In this document: positions 26,778 to 40,800 of the stretch, in pieces
Position numbering within the stretch: the stretch's first letter is position 1
How the letters are laid out: each line of letters starts with the position of its first letter
Origin: Heliopora coerulea
Lineage: Eukaryota; Cnidaria; Anthozoa; Scleralcyonacea; Helioporidae
Direction: 5' to 3'
DNA: 64,000 nt
Assembly (NCBI GenBank): GCA_030142905.1
Contig: JASJOG010000010.1
Location: 1,935,501-1,999,500, forward strand
Notes under the pieces: model-generated
Told to the model about the DNA's origin: nothing
What the model saw: the letters and a program-made list of their open reading frames with translations, nothing else
The model's database searches: none
Program-made: the position numbers and the translations under genes

Positions 26778-28754
26778 ACATTTAAAAACCGAGAAGGAGT
26801 GGTTTATCGGGATTTAAAACACGAGGCGATAGCCGAGTGTTTTAGACCCGATAAAGCACGTACTGCGAGTTTTTTAAATGTATTATCAAATTCACCACCT
26901 AATACGGTAATTCGCGAAGAAAGTTTGAAAATTTATCTTTCGTAAGCCGAAAAATTGAACTTGTTCTTCACATATAAAGGTACATATAAAGGTACATGTA
27001 TCGTTCTCCCATATATAGATCCGACACGATTATGATTTTCTTTTGTCTCTTCCTCATGAATTTTTAATGAATTTTATAAATATATATATATATATATATA
27101 TAAACTGTGTTTATAGTTATTATGCAAAACAGTATTTTTCTCATAAATTGCTCTGGCGTGTCGAGCAAGCAATGAAACGTGTGCAAAAAGCTCGTAAAAG
27201 TGCACCAAAGTAATAAAAAATGCATCATTAGTCATGCAAAGCATTCTTTTCGGTATAAATTTAGCTGCTAATAACAAGTAGAGAAGAAGGTGTTTAAAGA
27301 TGTTATGCAATAAGAGCTATCATGGCAAAATGGGTCGAAAACCAGACCTATCACAAAAGGAAAAAGAGTGTGTGACCAGGGAATTGGCAAATGGAAAGTC
27401 TACGCTGCAAATAGCCAAAGCTCTGCTGCGAGATCACCGCACAATCAAGAAGATTGTTGAAGCAAGTCACCATGGACGTAAGAAACGTGTACAGCCGAAG
27501 TTCAGAAAGCTGACTCAACGCCAACTGTGGCAAATCCATCGCCACATTGTGAAAGCACCATTAGCAACAAGCATGCAAGTATTTAATGCCTGTGATATGC
27601 CTAAATTATGCCGTGCTACTCGTTGCAAAGCGTTACGCGAAGTCGTAAGCGTCCGGAAGGCTCCCAAACAACCACCTCTCAACCGGAGACACAAGACAAG
27701 AAGAATGGAATGGGCTAAGAAATACATGAAAGTGGATTTTTCTCTAGTAATATTTACGGATGAATGCCGTGCGACGCTGGATGGACCTGACGGCTGGACC
27801 CGAGGCTGGGTTTCATCGGATCACACTCCCCCCATCCGAATGGCACGTCAGCAGGGGGCAGGAGGGGTCATGTTTTGGGCGACCATCATCGGTGAAACAC
27901 TAATTGGTTCATTTCGAGTTGAAGACGGGGTGAAAATCAATACCAACACTTACAGTGCCTTCCTTGACAAGCATGTTCGACCTTGGTGGAAGAAACAGCC
28001 GCTTAGACTGCGGAAATCACTAATATTTATGCACGACAATGCTCCTGCTCATGCTGCCAGATACACAACTGATTATTTAAGGAAGATTGGCATTAAAGAA
28101 GACAACCTAATGATATGGCCTCCCTGTTCCCCAGACCTCAACCCCATTGAAAACCTGTGGTCGATGGTAAAGAATGAGGTGTATGTTGCTGGGAAACAGT
28201 ACAATTCAACAGATGAGCTTTGGAATGCGATTACGATGGCCGCCAATAATGTTAGCAAAGGATCAATTAAAGTTATGACTAGTTCAGTTGATAACAGACT
28301 ATTAACTGTTATTCAACGGGACGGAAGTTACATCAACCACTGAGTCAGTTAAATTGTCGTGGTGAGACTTATTTTTGAGTGAATTCACACCATGAAATTT
28401 GTAATCAAATGTTATATGCCTTATTACGAGTAGATCAAATAAAACATTGTTTTTTCCTGGAGTGTGTTGTTCGTTTATTTGTCAAATCCATGCGTTTTGA
28501 TATACACTACTAAACATGCATAATATCTTTAAACACCATATATAACTAAATTTTTGGTTCAAAATATAAAATAGCAGCATGCAATAACAAAAACCGTTTT
28601 TATTAAAAGGTAAACCAGTAACCGGAACTGTAGCCAAACCAACACACATATCAATCAAACAGGGGCTGAAAAACTGAGAAATTGTTTAATTGCATAATAA
28701 CTATAAACACTGTTGTATATATATATAACTACAGATGGAACCGTTTCGGCCTAC

Positions 28755-28844
<90 letters not shown>

Positions 28845-31800
28845 GAGACAGAGACAGAGAGAAAGAAAGAGAGAGATATATGGATGGATGGATTGATGGA
28901 TAGATAGAGGTAGGTAGGTAGGTAGGTAGGTAGGTAGGTAGGTAGGTAGGTAGGTAGGTAGGTAGGTAGGTAGATACAGTGGGGGTCAAAAATCTGAGTC
29001 CAGTCGTATTTTTTCCCTCAATGTATGATAAATCATGTTTCATGTGGAGAAAAATTCATTTATTGATTTACACATGCGTATTTTTATCAGTAAATGCTTC
29101 CACTTGCCTTCCTTATAATTTTTGAGTTATTTAACACACGCTGTAATTTATATAAAGTCTCTATGATGTGTAGCTGGACCAAAGATGGCAAAAGAACTCA
29201 GTGAAGGAATAAGAGGTCAAATAATTGCACTGAGTAATGAAGGTTTTTCACAACGCAAAATTGCTGAAAAGATAAGGGTTTCAAAGGGTGCTGTGCAGCG
29301 AACTTTGGAAAGGTTTCGAGGAACAAAATCCTATTCTACAAAACCACGAACTGGGAGGCCAAGAGCTACCACTTTGAAGGAGGATCAGTACGTTAAGACA
29401 ACTTCCTTACGTAACAGAACTGCAACGGCTGGTAACATTCAATCAATAGTTAATGAAACTCGAGAAAAAACAATAAGCAGATCAACAGTGAAAAGGAGAC
29501 TAAATGCATGTGGTCTACGTGGACGAGTGGCTGTCATAAAACCATTGCTAAGATCTCGAAACAAACTGAAACGGCGGCTATAGGCCAGAAAATACAAGCG
29601 TTACACTAAAGAAAATTGAAAAAATGTTCTTTTCGCAGATGAATCAAAATTTGAAATATACGGAAATAACTGTCGCATTTATGTTAGACGTAGAAAGATT
29701 GAGAGATTTATAAATTCTTGCCTCAAGCCAACAGTGAAACATGGTGGTGGGAACATTCAGGTTTGGGGCTGCTTTAGTTATAATGGTGTTGGCGATCTTT
29801 AAAGAATTAAGAACACTCTTACAAAGCAAAAATATCACTCCTTCCTTCAAAGACGAGCCATACCATCTGGCTTAAGGTTGTGCGGAAGGGGTTTTGTGTT
29901 GCAACAAGATAATGATCCGAAACACATTTCTCACATGTGTAAAAATTATTTAAGAAGGAAGGAAGAGAAAGGTGATATGGTCGTTATGGATTTTCTTACT
30001 CAATCTCCGGATCTAAACCCTATTGAGAATTTATAGGAACATTTGAAACGAGAGAAAGTGAAACATGATCCCACAAGTAAAGACAACATATGGGATGTCC
30101 TTAATCAATGTTGGAATAACCTTAAACCAGCAGTACTCAGAAATCTTGTTGACTCTATGCCAGGAAGAGTTAAAACTGTTTTAAAAGCAAAAGGAGGTCA
30201 CACAAAATATTAAAGTAATGTTTACTTGGCTAATACAATGTACTCAATTCCAATGTTGATGTAAATGGTAAAGTTATGCACATATAGTGCTGTGTTGTGT
30301 GAAAATATATTATATATCACTAAAAGACAAAAACATATTGACTGGACTCAGACTTTTGACCCCCACTGTAGGTAGATAAATAAGTAGATAGATAAGAATA
30401 GATATGTAGATAAGTGTCAAGTTCGAAATCGTATGAGAAGAGTGCTCAATAGCGATGTAGAGCGGAATAGTGAAAAGAAGAGACAAGCTTCAGTTACTTC
30501 GTTAAAACTTTAATTCACTACAGATGTGTTTCGTATGGTGAGTAGAGCTTACCACACTGCTGAGGTGACTATCGCGTCGATAGTCACCTCAATGACAATC
30601 GATCAAGACAAAGGGAAGATCTCAAGGTTCATACCTCAGATCCCCAGTTTATTTCTACTTCACTCTTGGAGTGCGATTTAATTACGTATAAATATACCCG
30701 CCTAAACAGTTTCTCTGAACGTGGGACTAATTTTTTGTTGAATTAGTTGTAATCATGCTATATATTCTGTATTTGATACAATATGAATCGATTTACTTCC
30801 TTCTGTAGTTCCTTCACATCCTCGAAATGTTACATTAAAGCCTTTGAGTGCTACAACTATTCAAGCGAACTGGTCTTGTCCTGCGCAGGAAAATGGAAAA
30901 ATAATATATTACAGAGTTTATTATCGAAAAACCATCGAGGATAAAGAAAAATTCCATAATGTTTCTGGGGATGTCTATTACTATGACATACGCTTTTTAA
31001 ATCCCTTTACTAATTATACTATCGAGATACAAGGTTACACCTCAGCAGGTGGTGGAAACAGAAGTCTACCTAAGGTATCCCGAACGTATGAATCAGGTAG
31101 GCGTTCTGTTACTTTGAGGTCATTTTTTGTTTTGCTTTTTTTTTCTTGTTGTTGTTGTTTTATTTTTGTTTTGTATTTTTTTACTTTTTAAAAGGCTTAA
31201 TTTGATTTTACCTCTTAGCTCACTCGGAGCATCTAACCTGGGCTATTAGTTTTACATATCATTTGAATTTATTATTCAAGAGTTAAATGTAAGGAGACGT
31301 GCGTGGGATGTTACTAACGATTTCATACAACGTTTAAGTCCTTTGGCTTTAACAATGGTATCACATTCACTCTACATTCTGACTTGGATTACAAACAATG
31401 TTTCACTTCTATTTTATTTGAACAATTCTTGTTGTCGTTGTTGCTGCTGCTGAATTGTGAGAAATTTGCTGACCTGTACTTTATAAAATTTGATTTACAG
31501 TTCCCTCCAAACCAGTTAATTTCAGAGTGGAATATATTAGCAACACGTCAGTAAATTTAAAGTGGTCAACACCAAGACGGAAAAATGGAATTATTAAGCG
31601 ATATGAAATTCGCTATTATTCCCATGGTAATAAAAATGACACCCAGACGTACAATGTACCTGGAAATAGAAACTCTGCTGAAGTTGGCTTGAAACCATAC
31701 ACTTTTTACACTTTCTGGATCCAAGCTGTCACTTTGGCTGGTGTGGGAAATTCAAGTGAACGTGTTGAAAACCGAACTAAAGAAGGAGGTGCAGTAAAGT

Positions 31801-34800
31801 ATTTTATTAGTTTTCAATTTAACTGTAAATTACTGTTATTTAGTAACCGTTATTAACTTACTCTTGCAGATATATTGCATTCAAAAGACAAACCCCTTGA
31901 TATTTCTAGTTAAAATTACTGTTGTAGGGAAATTTGTATTTTGGGCGAATCTGTTTCAACCTAGGTCAATTAATTTTAATACTATCAATTCCATATCGGT
32001 CGTCAAAGCAGCGACATAATTAATGAAAGGACGTCGATAACTATTGAGCTTGTTATCTGTGTGCACGTAAGTATCGTGTATTTGGAGGCAAAGACCCTCA
32101 ATAGGCATTTGCTTTTTCGGGTTCTAAATAGTCCACTAAGCCTTACGAGGCATATAAAAAACACACGTAACTACTATTCAACCGCTTTATATCGATGTCA
32201 ACTTTGTTAAAGGGTTTGGGTATAAAGTTTTCCCCATGTTTAGTTCAGTGTTGACTATGGGAGTTACAAAAATCTATTAAAAAGAGTACACTGAAAGATT
32301 TTTGAGCGTTGACGCAGAGGGTGGAACATGTTGATCTAGGAACTGTTTGATAATTTACGAGCATGGTTTCCCTTTTGCTACAGTTGTACCTCATTCGGAC
32401 TCAATTACATTGGATTAAATTTTCATTTCTGTTAATTAACGATAACCAGAACTATATTTCCTGACATAGTTTTTTTTACATTTTGTAATCATCCTGGGTA
32501 GATACAACACGACTTGGGTGATTTCTTACTCTTCTTGGGTCTCTGTAAACTGTTAGGGCTGAAGTGGGTTGGGGGGGTGAGGGCGGCAAGTGCCCGTGCT
32601 GACTTTGGCACTTCATATCACTAGAAATCGTTAACCTACTGCAACGAAATTTTACAACTTTTCCCCGGTAACTGTTAATGATATTATTACTGCAAAATAC
32701 CAGTAAAAATGTTAATAAAAAAATATCAGTCACAAATGTCAACCCATTGTACAGAGCCGTAAATGTAACACACTTTGGTATCCAAAAAGCAAACGAGTAC
32801 AAATAAAGTCCAAATTAAGTCTAAATTGAATGAGAAACTTGTATGGTTGTCTATTAATGGTATACATTAAAGAATCAATTATGATTGAACAAATTTTGAA
32901 CAATTATGATTTTTGATATTATTTTCTATTTATTCTGTCGATACAAAAGTAAAAAGATTTGGTGCATCATTACACCGATACTTATACGAAACTCTCCGGC
33001 AAATGCTTTCCTGTGCAGATCTCACATTTGGTAAATATGTAATCAATATATTATAGTATACGACACAACTTCAAATCGTATCTGCCAAATCAGATACGGC
33101 TTACAAAACCGTCCTTGAATGGCCAGCTTAAATGTCTATAAAAGATATTTAAATTAAGTGCTATGTATTTACATTTCTGCTGGGGGACATAAACATAATG
33201 GTGCTAGTGGAAAGTGTCTGATGAATTCATGCAAAAAAATCTTTTTTTTTCATTTAGTTCCATCGGAACCACTGAATGTAAAGTCGACCGTTTTAGGCAA
33301 TACCTCAATAACTGTTTCATGGTCTCCTCCAAAGTACAAAAATGGAATACTCCGGCACTATGTTATATATTACCAAGATATATTGAAACAAGGCATTCTT
33401 CTCTCCATGGAGATCAGGGACAACAGTACTATTGCGACACTTTACTCTCTAAATCCTTTTACGAACTACACCCTCGAAATTCAAGCACATACTTCTGCTG
33501 GAGGTGGGAATTGGAGTAAGGCGATAACAAACATGACCGATGAAGGAGGTACGAACCAGCTTTTATTCAATGAGCTTGTTGCTTGTATAATTATATGTTT
33601 TTGCGTGATTCTTGAAAGGTATTAATTCATTCATTCAATCATTCGTTCCTTTGTTCATTGGATTGCTTGTTTGTTAGTTGTTGTTTCGTTTATTTATTTG
33701 TTTATTTATTTGTTTGTTTATTTGTTTGTTTATTTGTTTAGGTTTTGTTACTGTTATAAAATAAATGTGACTCATAGATATAGAGGTATAAGGTACTTTA
33801 AGTGCGTGAACATGGGAACTAAAAATCCAATAAAAAGTCAGATAGGAGCTTTAACCCTTTCCTGTCCTAGATGTCTCCCTTTAACGAGTAAAATTGCCTG
33901 GCGTTAGCCAGAGTAAAATCGAAAAGTCGGGTAAGGACCCGAAAGGATTAAAAAAAATTAGAGGATTTTTCCTTTTTTACAATTTACTCGTTCGAAATTA
34001 CACATGATACACAATACTTCATCCTTTGGGAGCACATTGTTATTAAATGTAATGAAAAAGTTTTTTAAGGGATGAAGTTGGAGTTGCCACGAAGTTGGAG
34101 AATGTTAGAATCATGCTTTTTCTTTGTGAGTTTCTAATAGAATTCCGCGTAACATGTCACTGTTTCTGTATAGTTCCATCCGAACCACGAAACATCGAAC
34201 TGGTTGCGTCGACTAACACGTCTTTGACTATTTCATGGGAAGAACCTGAGCATCTCAATGGGATATTAAAAATGTATATCATTTACTACAAGAAAATTAG
34301 TGAAAACCATGAAAGGGGAGATGAAACCAATTACAAACGTGAAGCACCTCAGAGAAATACGAAATGGAAGATTAAATCCTTAAGCGTTTACTCAAGTTAT
34401 ATTTTCTTTGTACAAGCCTATACCTCTGCGGGGCCTGGAAACTGGAGTATGCGATTTCTAGCAGCGACGAAACCTGGAGGTAAGAAGCTAGAACAGTTTT
34501 GTAGCGTGGGACGATTCTGTGTTCTAGATACCGTAAAATATTTCTTTCAGATACACCAGAAATTATTTATTAGAAATTTCGCCGCTGAACATTCTTCCTG
34601 CAGGAGGCACACGACTTCATAGAGCGCGATTGAAATTGATTGAGAGCGGTCAGAGGTGTATAAACTATACAGTTCGAACGCGTCAACTAATTATTACGTT
34701 CAATTAAATGAAAGATACTACTATTAGACAGCTCAATTGATTGTAATTGATCAAAAAACCGAAAATAAATAGGATAGGAGTAAACAAACATAAACTGATA

Positions 34801-37800
34801 CCTTTGAATTAAATAGCAGCATTTTAAGTTAAGAATTCCGTTCATGTGTCGTTTACAGGTTTACTGTCATGACAATAATAAAAAGGAATCGATGTTTTAA
34901 ACGTTTCGGAGTGCAACAGTTATTAGTACGTTTATGTGTTTTTATTTCCATTTTTAATTTAATTTTATTAATTATATAATTTTTTTTTCGTGTTGTGATA
35001 TCGTAATTATTGAGCAATATCTCCCATCCGGCCTTGCAAAGATATGAAACGCTTTGAATGGAAGATCTTGTGATGGCTTACACGTTTGGTTTTCATCGAG
35101 TTGTTTGTAGATTTTTTCAAGTGACCTCCGTAAATATTCATAAGCGCATCGATGAAGAGCTTCACACAAAGTTTTAAAGCGACTTTCAGTCAGGTTGTCC
35201 GACGATCATCTTTCCCCGTATCAGTGTTGTTTACGAACGAACTCTACCATAGTAGTTCGATCGACATGTTTCCTGGAGAAGATGATTAACCAAAAAATGT
35301 GTAACATATACGTTAGTTAAACGAAGAACTGATAACAATCAGTAGTAGTAGATTATATTTTTGTGAAGTTAGCCGACTGATAACCACGACAACGTCTTAC
35401 CTTTTCAATTCCGCATGTTTGTTGCCGAAGCTCTTCGATTCTCGTTTAATAACCAGTAGATCGTTGAAAATAATATCATTTATCCTTCATCGAAACAATC
35501 GGAGTTCTCGCTAAATAAATTGCAGCGTGTGACGATCGCATAACCTTAACTCTGTCACAACTAAGGTAGTTAGATTCCGTCTGAATAATTGACATTCGGT
35601 TGTTCGGTACACATGAATACTTATTTATTCGGCATGTTCCTAAAATACAGCACTGCTGAACCATTCCGTCCAATACCTAAAAGTTCATGGTATTATGGTC
35701 AAATTGTTGTTACCTGGGGAAGGACTGGGGCAAAAAATCTCAGGATCACTTCGTAATAAAATGAATATCATAAAAATAACGCATTAGTGTATGTTCACTT
35801 CTATTGCCTGGGTTTTTATTTTTTGTTAATTTAACAAGCGGAAACGTGCTGGACGTCTCGTTGATGAGTGTTATCGTATTTCCTTAAGTAGTGAACAAAC
35901 GCAAATAGTAAAGGAGGCGAAATAAACGAAGAACTAAAGACACCAGCCTTTCTTAACTAAAGTCATTACCAGAAAGTTGTTTGTACTTTTAAAATACCCA
36001 GACAGGAGGTACAATCCTTCTGATGGTGGAGTGGAGGCAATGATGGGACCTTAGTAAGTCATTTAGGGGGAACATTTTGAACAGATTCGAGTGAGTGCAT
36101 GTCACTTATGTCATACGTACACCTGGATGAGTCAATTTTCTAGTGGTCGATGGTTACATTACAAGTTGGGGTGGCACTTGGGATGACCCAGGGTCTTTTA
36201 AGACCACGGTCCTCCTTATTGAGTGTGCGTACGTTTTTCATTTTCCTAACAAGCCCTGATACCTCACGTCTCTGTTACATGAATTTCCAATAATCGGTAG
36301 CCCGAGGGAACGCCTACTAGGCGTCTTGTTAGCTATCATCACGTCAGTTTTCTGTGGTACCCCGCGGTTATCAAAATCGATTAATGTCTATGGACATTAA
36401 GTGTCTTATGACTGAGAAGGTAATCGAATTCATCAGAGTAGAGAGGGGCAGATGAATTGTTAATAGCGCCGTAATTAACGTACCAAGGATGACGTTCTTG
36501 AACGATATACGGTCACACATGGGCTGATAAACATTATTCACGTTATTGCGCATACCCATGATAGGTGATCATGAGCTTTTAAGTATTCATCAGTCTTTCT
36601 GTTCCACAATGAATTCAACTTCCTTCTTCGTTATAACGACTTTAAGGCGCTGTTACAAGAGTGATTTTTTGCCTCGCAATTGTCATTATGGCGTACGCAA
36701 TCATCCAACGACAGTGAACTCAGCTGGACTCCTGCTAATCGTTAGCTTCAGTTCACCCTTGAGGCTCTCGTATATGTAATACATACATCAGGATGACAAA
36801 CTCGAGGTAACAAATCGCACTTGTAAAAGTGCCTTTAATATTCAAGAGAATTAAGTGAATTTAAGAACAGTCACTGCAGTAAATCAACGAAAAACAGTGA
36901 GGTCTTTGCCATTTTTATCTACATTTCCCTCAAAACGGAAATCGAATCTGACAATGTAAATGAAGTGAATCCATCCACAGCTTCTGCCTGACAGTACTAA
37001 CACCTAATATGCCAAATTTTTGGGCAACAACAAGACAACATCATGTCAAATATGTACTTATCGCTTGGTAACCTGACACAAGATATTTAATCACTTAAAG
37101 GAGTAGTTAGTTAGAGTTGGGATTTTTAAACTTAGATTTTATTTACATGGGAAAGGGAGTAGAACTTAGACATTTGATGAATTTGTGGTGGTCTGAAGAA
37201 CGACTTGAGTTTAAACTGCTGACTGACTGATGAACAAAATGAATGGAAGAGAAGAAAACCTTTTGAGTGAACGCCCCTCATCAGATTTGAAGCTCGAAAT
37301 AAAAATAGAAGCTAGGCGGGGCTTTTACATTTCAAAAATTCAAGCGACAGTAAGAATAAACAATGCTAAAAGAAATAACAAATAATTAGTTCGATCGGCC
37401 GGGGAGAATTAGGTGTAATGGTAATGTATAGGAAATTCAAATTGTTCACTCTACAAACATAGACTTCGTGGACTGAATTTGCATTGCAATTCGCGAGTGC
37501 CATTTGACATATAATAATATCAACTGTTGAGACAAAATCAGCATCTTAGGTTTGGTAAAAAAGATTTCAGTTGATCGTGTTGAACGCATGTTGGTGGACT
37601 GGGGTATTCCTCGGTCACAAGTGAGAAAGGTATTGCCCATTTTGACTCTACCAAGTAATGACGGTTTACTCCGAGTACTTTAATTCGCTTTAGCAGTCAT
37701 GGAATAACACTGGATCTAAGAGGGGTGAGATTTATTAGACTTCCAAGGAGAATTTATAGCTGATAAGGTTAACCATTATTAATTAATAAATCAATGCATA

Positions 37801-40800
37801 TTTGCTTAATTACTTGCTAAACGTTTCATGTTTCGATAACCGTTAACAACCAACTTGAGCACATTACTACATATACTGGGCAACATTTTGATGAGCTTAG
37901 AGTGTATTGGAGTAAAGTCAGAACCAAAAGTTAGCAATCCCTCAGTACAACGTTTTTTCCTTGAAAAATTGTTTTACTATAATTAGCTAGAATTAAAATT
38001 GTACTTTTTTCCCTATTATTTGAGCATCCTTAATATTCAAATAATTATTTATTCTACTATTCTTTTGTAGAAAATGTACCTGGTGTAGATCGCAAAACCA
38101 TGATCCCTGTTGCGTTGCCATATATTACAAGCCATAAAGGAATAATACGGTAATCGATCATATTATTAAAATCATTTGTATCGTCATCACCATCTTCCTC
38201 GCTATAGTCATGATCGTCATTGTTATTATTTGACTGGCTACAAACCGACAGCTACTTAACATTTATTCTCCTCGGTGTAGGTGAATCGTGTGGATATTTA
38301 CCTGGCCGCGAAAACGATTTTACCGAACTTGAGCTCGACGCCCGCTCGTCAGTTTGTAAACAAAACATTTTGAACACATCCTGAATACAATTATTGCTAA
38401 AAAATAAAAGAATTACATTTCTCTGAATATTTTTATTACCAAATTTTGTTGCTTTTTTGGTACTGTCTGGCACGATGGCTTCGTTTATTCAAAACAATTT
38501 TGTTCTTTCCTAACTGAAACAAAATCGGAAGCCATCTTGTTTTGTTCGGAGATGAATAGTGCAAGATATTCCAATATAGAGGAACCAATTAGATTGCGCA
38601 AAAAACAACGTTCACTCGCAAGGTATATGCTAATTCCAAATATGGGGAATTTGTTTCCTCATAATAACAAACATCGTTTTCTCTACAAACAGAGATTACG
38701 TCATTTATACAGATAATCGTTGTCAGTCTGCACAGCTGCCGTCAAAGTTTTTACTAAGCACGGATTTGAAGAATGATTCGATATCGACTGAGATATCGAC
38801 TTTTAAAATACGACAGTATTTTAATTTCTTCCTAAAAATTTCATTCCTGAATAGTTGCATGCATACATTTTCATAGATTGTAGTTCTAGTTCAAAGGTTA
38901 ATTAATTGCAGTTGTTTTGTTGAACCGAAAGAAAGCATTTAGTTGCGTTTACCGTATGATTCCAATGGCATTAATAAGGAAATTAGATCTTTATGGTTTC
39001 ATGGGGTTGGGACTGCATTAGTTCGAATGATCCTGCACCCATACTTATTTGTAGAGGCGTAGGAAAGTAGATGAACTTAGGGGGGCCAGGAGCAAAATTT
39101 AAGCTCAGGGTGGTCGTTTTTCGGCAAACGTTTACATCGACTTTATAATTGACAATGCTGGGCATCAAAATACTTGCAGTTTTACACCTATGGTAAAACG
39201 CATTTCGTGTTTAAAAGAAATGAATATTTCAGAAATAATTTTGTTTTAAACGACTAAAGGCAATTACAAAATTTTGACGCTTTTTTAACCTTTGATTTCA
39301 ACGACACTAAAAGTGGCCATACATTTATCTGAGCATCTGCGTGCAACTTTAAAGTATGATAAAGTATTAACCATTGTTAATACTATGTGCAATACATCAG
39401 ATTTTTAAATATTTTCTATTTCATTTCTGAAATACAAGTGCGAGCGATTGAAAAACAATTAGAGAGCACTTTGCATATATATTTTCAAGTGGGACAGAAC
39501 GACACTGTTTTTTGAAATTGAAATTACATTCAAGAACAAAACAACATCCCTGACCTAAATATTATATTTCTTTAGGTTCTACAGAATTATTGTTATTTTG
39601 TCGGACGAAAACGGCAGACAGGCTAACGATTCTAACAGCTACCGTGAATTTAAATCCTATGACGAAATCCAAGAAATGAAGAAAGAAGAAAGAATTGGAG
39701 TGCCATACGTTGCATTCGCTTTTAAAGGAGAAGACTTTGAGATTAACCAATGTTTTGTACTTGGAGACGGTCAAACCTTTAGCAACAAATTTTCAGAGAG
39801 AAAACGAAATGCTGATCAATACAGAAATGGTCCATTAGACCCCGGTTCTTCTTATAAATTTTTTGTGAGGGGATATACTGCTGAGGTAACGTCTGTAAGT
39901 TGTTCAACTTGGTGATGCGCTAAACTTACATACACTAGCAACATAAGTAGAGAACTTGTTCTATTATCTTCAGGTCAAACAGGTGGAAATGGCACCCGTT
40001 TATGCATTATCTACACTGTGTGTCACGCTATTATGCAATAAGGTTTTCTTGAATTTTGTCATTGACGTATTGTGCTACTGTGAATTCTTATTGTCCAAGG
40101 ACTGTACCAATAGTTATTTGTGTTCAAACTGGATTTTCATGTTTGATTGACCGTGTTTTAGTGGACAGGCCGCCATCTTTCCACTTTCCCCTTGAAAGAG
40201 ATGTGCCACATTATTGAGTAAGTTGCCAGAGATCGTTAATAAAACAGTTATTTTGGGGCGCAAGAAAGATTTAATGTCAGAAGAGAAGACAGTGATCATT
40301 AAGCGCTTAGGTGATGGCAAATCGACGCTTGAAATTGCTAAGATGACTGGTAGAGATCATCGTACTGTAAAGAAGTATTGGCAGATTCCAAGGCAGTTAG
40401 GAAATGGTCAGATAAAGGGGAAATGAAAGTTGTTTCAAAATGTAAGCTGTCCCTTATTAAACGAGTGCTGAATAAAAACCCTTTAGCCAACAGCAAAAAG
40501 ATATTTGACGACGCTGGTGTTGGAAGTGTATCAAGATCAACGAGATGCAAGGTACTCCGCCATCTTGGAAAATATGTCAAGCCAGACATACGACCTCCAT
40601 TGAAGAGCAGCCACAAGATGAAACATGTTGAATGGACCCAGACATACATGAAGGTGAACTTCCAAATGATACTGTTTACCGATGAGTGCCGAGCAACTCT
40701 TAATGGACCTAATGGGTGGAGCAAGGGCTGGGTCGGAAACGATAGACATCGTCCTCTGAAACTGAGACGCCAGCCAGGTGGTGGGGGAGTAGTGCTTTTG

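Larger units (their letters stand above)
20148..30808. other. 10.7-kb intron, a transposon nest
   Basis: The longest intron in the window. It holds TA and GTGCAT microsatellites, a dispersed repeat pair, a pogo-like MITE, hammerhead motifs, a PLE with inverted ends and two Tc1/mariner elements, each listed separately. The block 21240-23900 has no recognised element. Its minus-strand open frames (22622-22843, 23306-23570) match no family I know. No exon with FN3 or Ig signature was found inside. Confidence 0.7.

Noticed and set aside
28682..29043. Open frames rich in Tyr-Ile or Thr-Tyr-Leu-Pro
   Set aside because: They come from TA, GA and TAGG microsatellites.
37250..37310. Hammerhead motif on minus (CTGATGAGGGG)
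   Set aside because: The partner GAAA is absent and stem II does not close cleanly.
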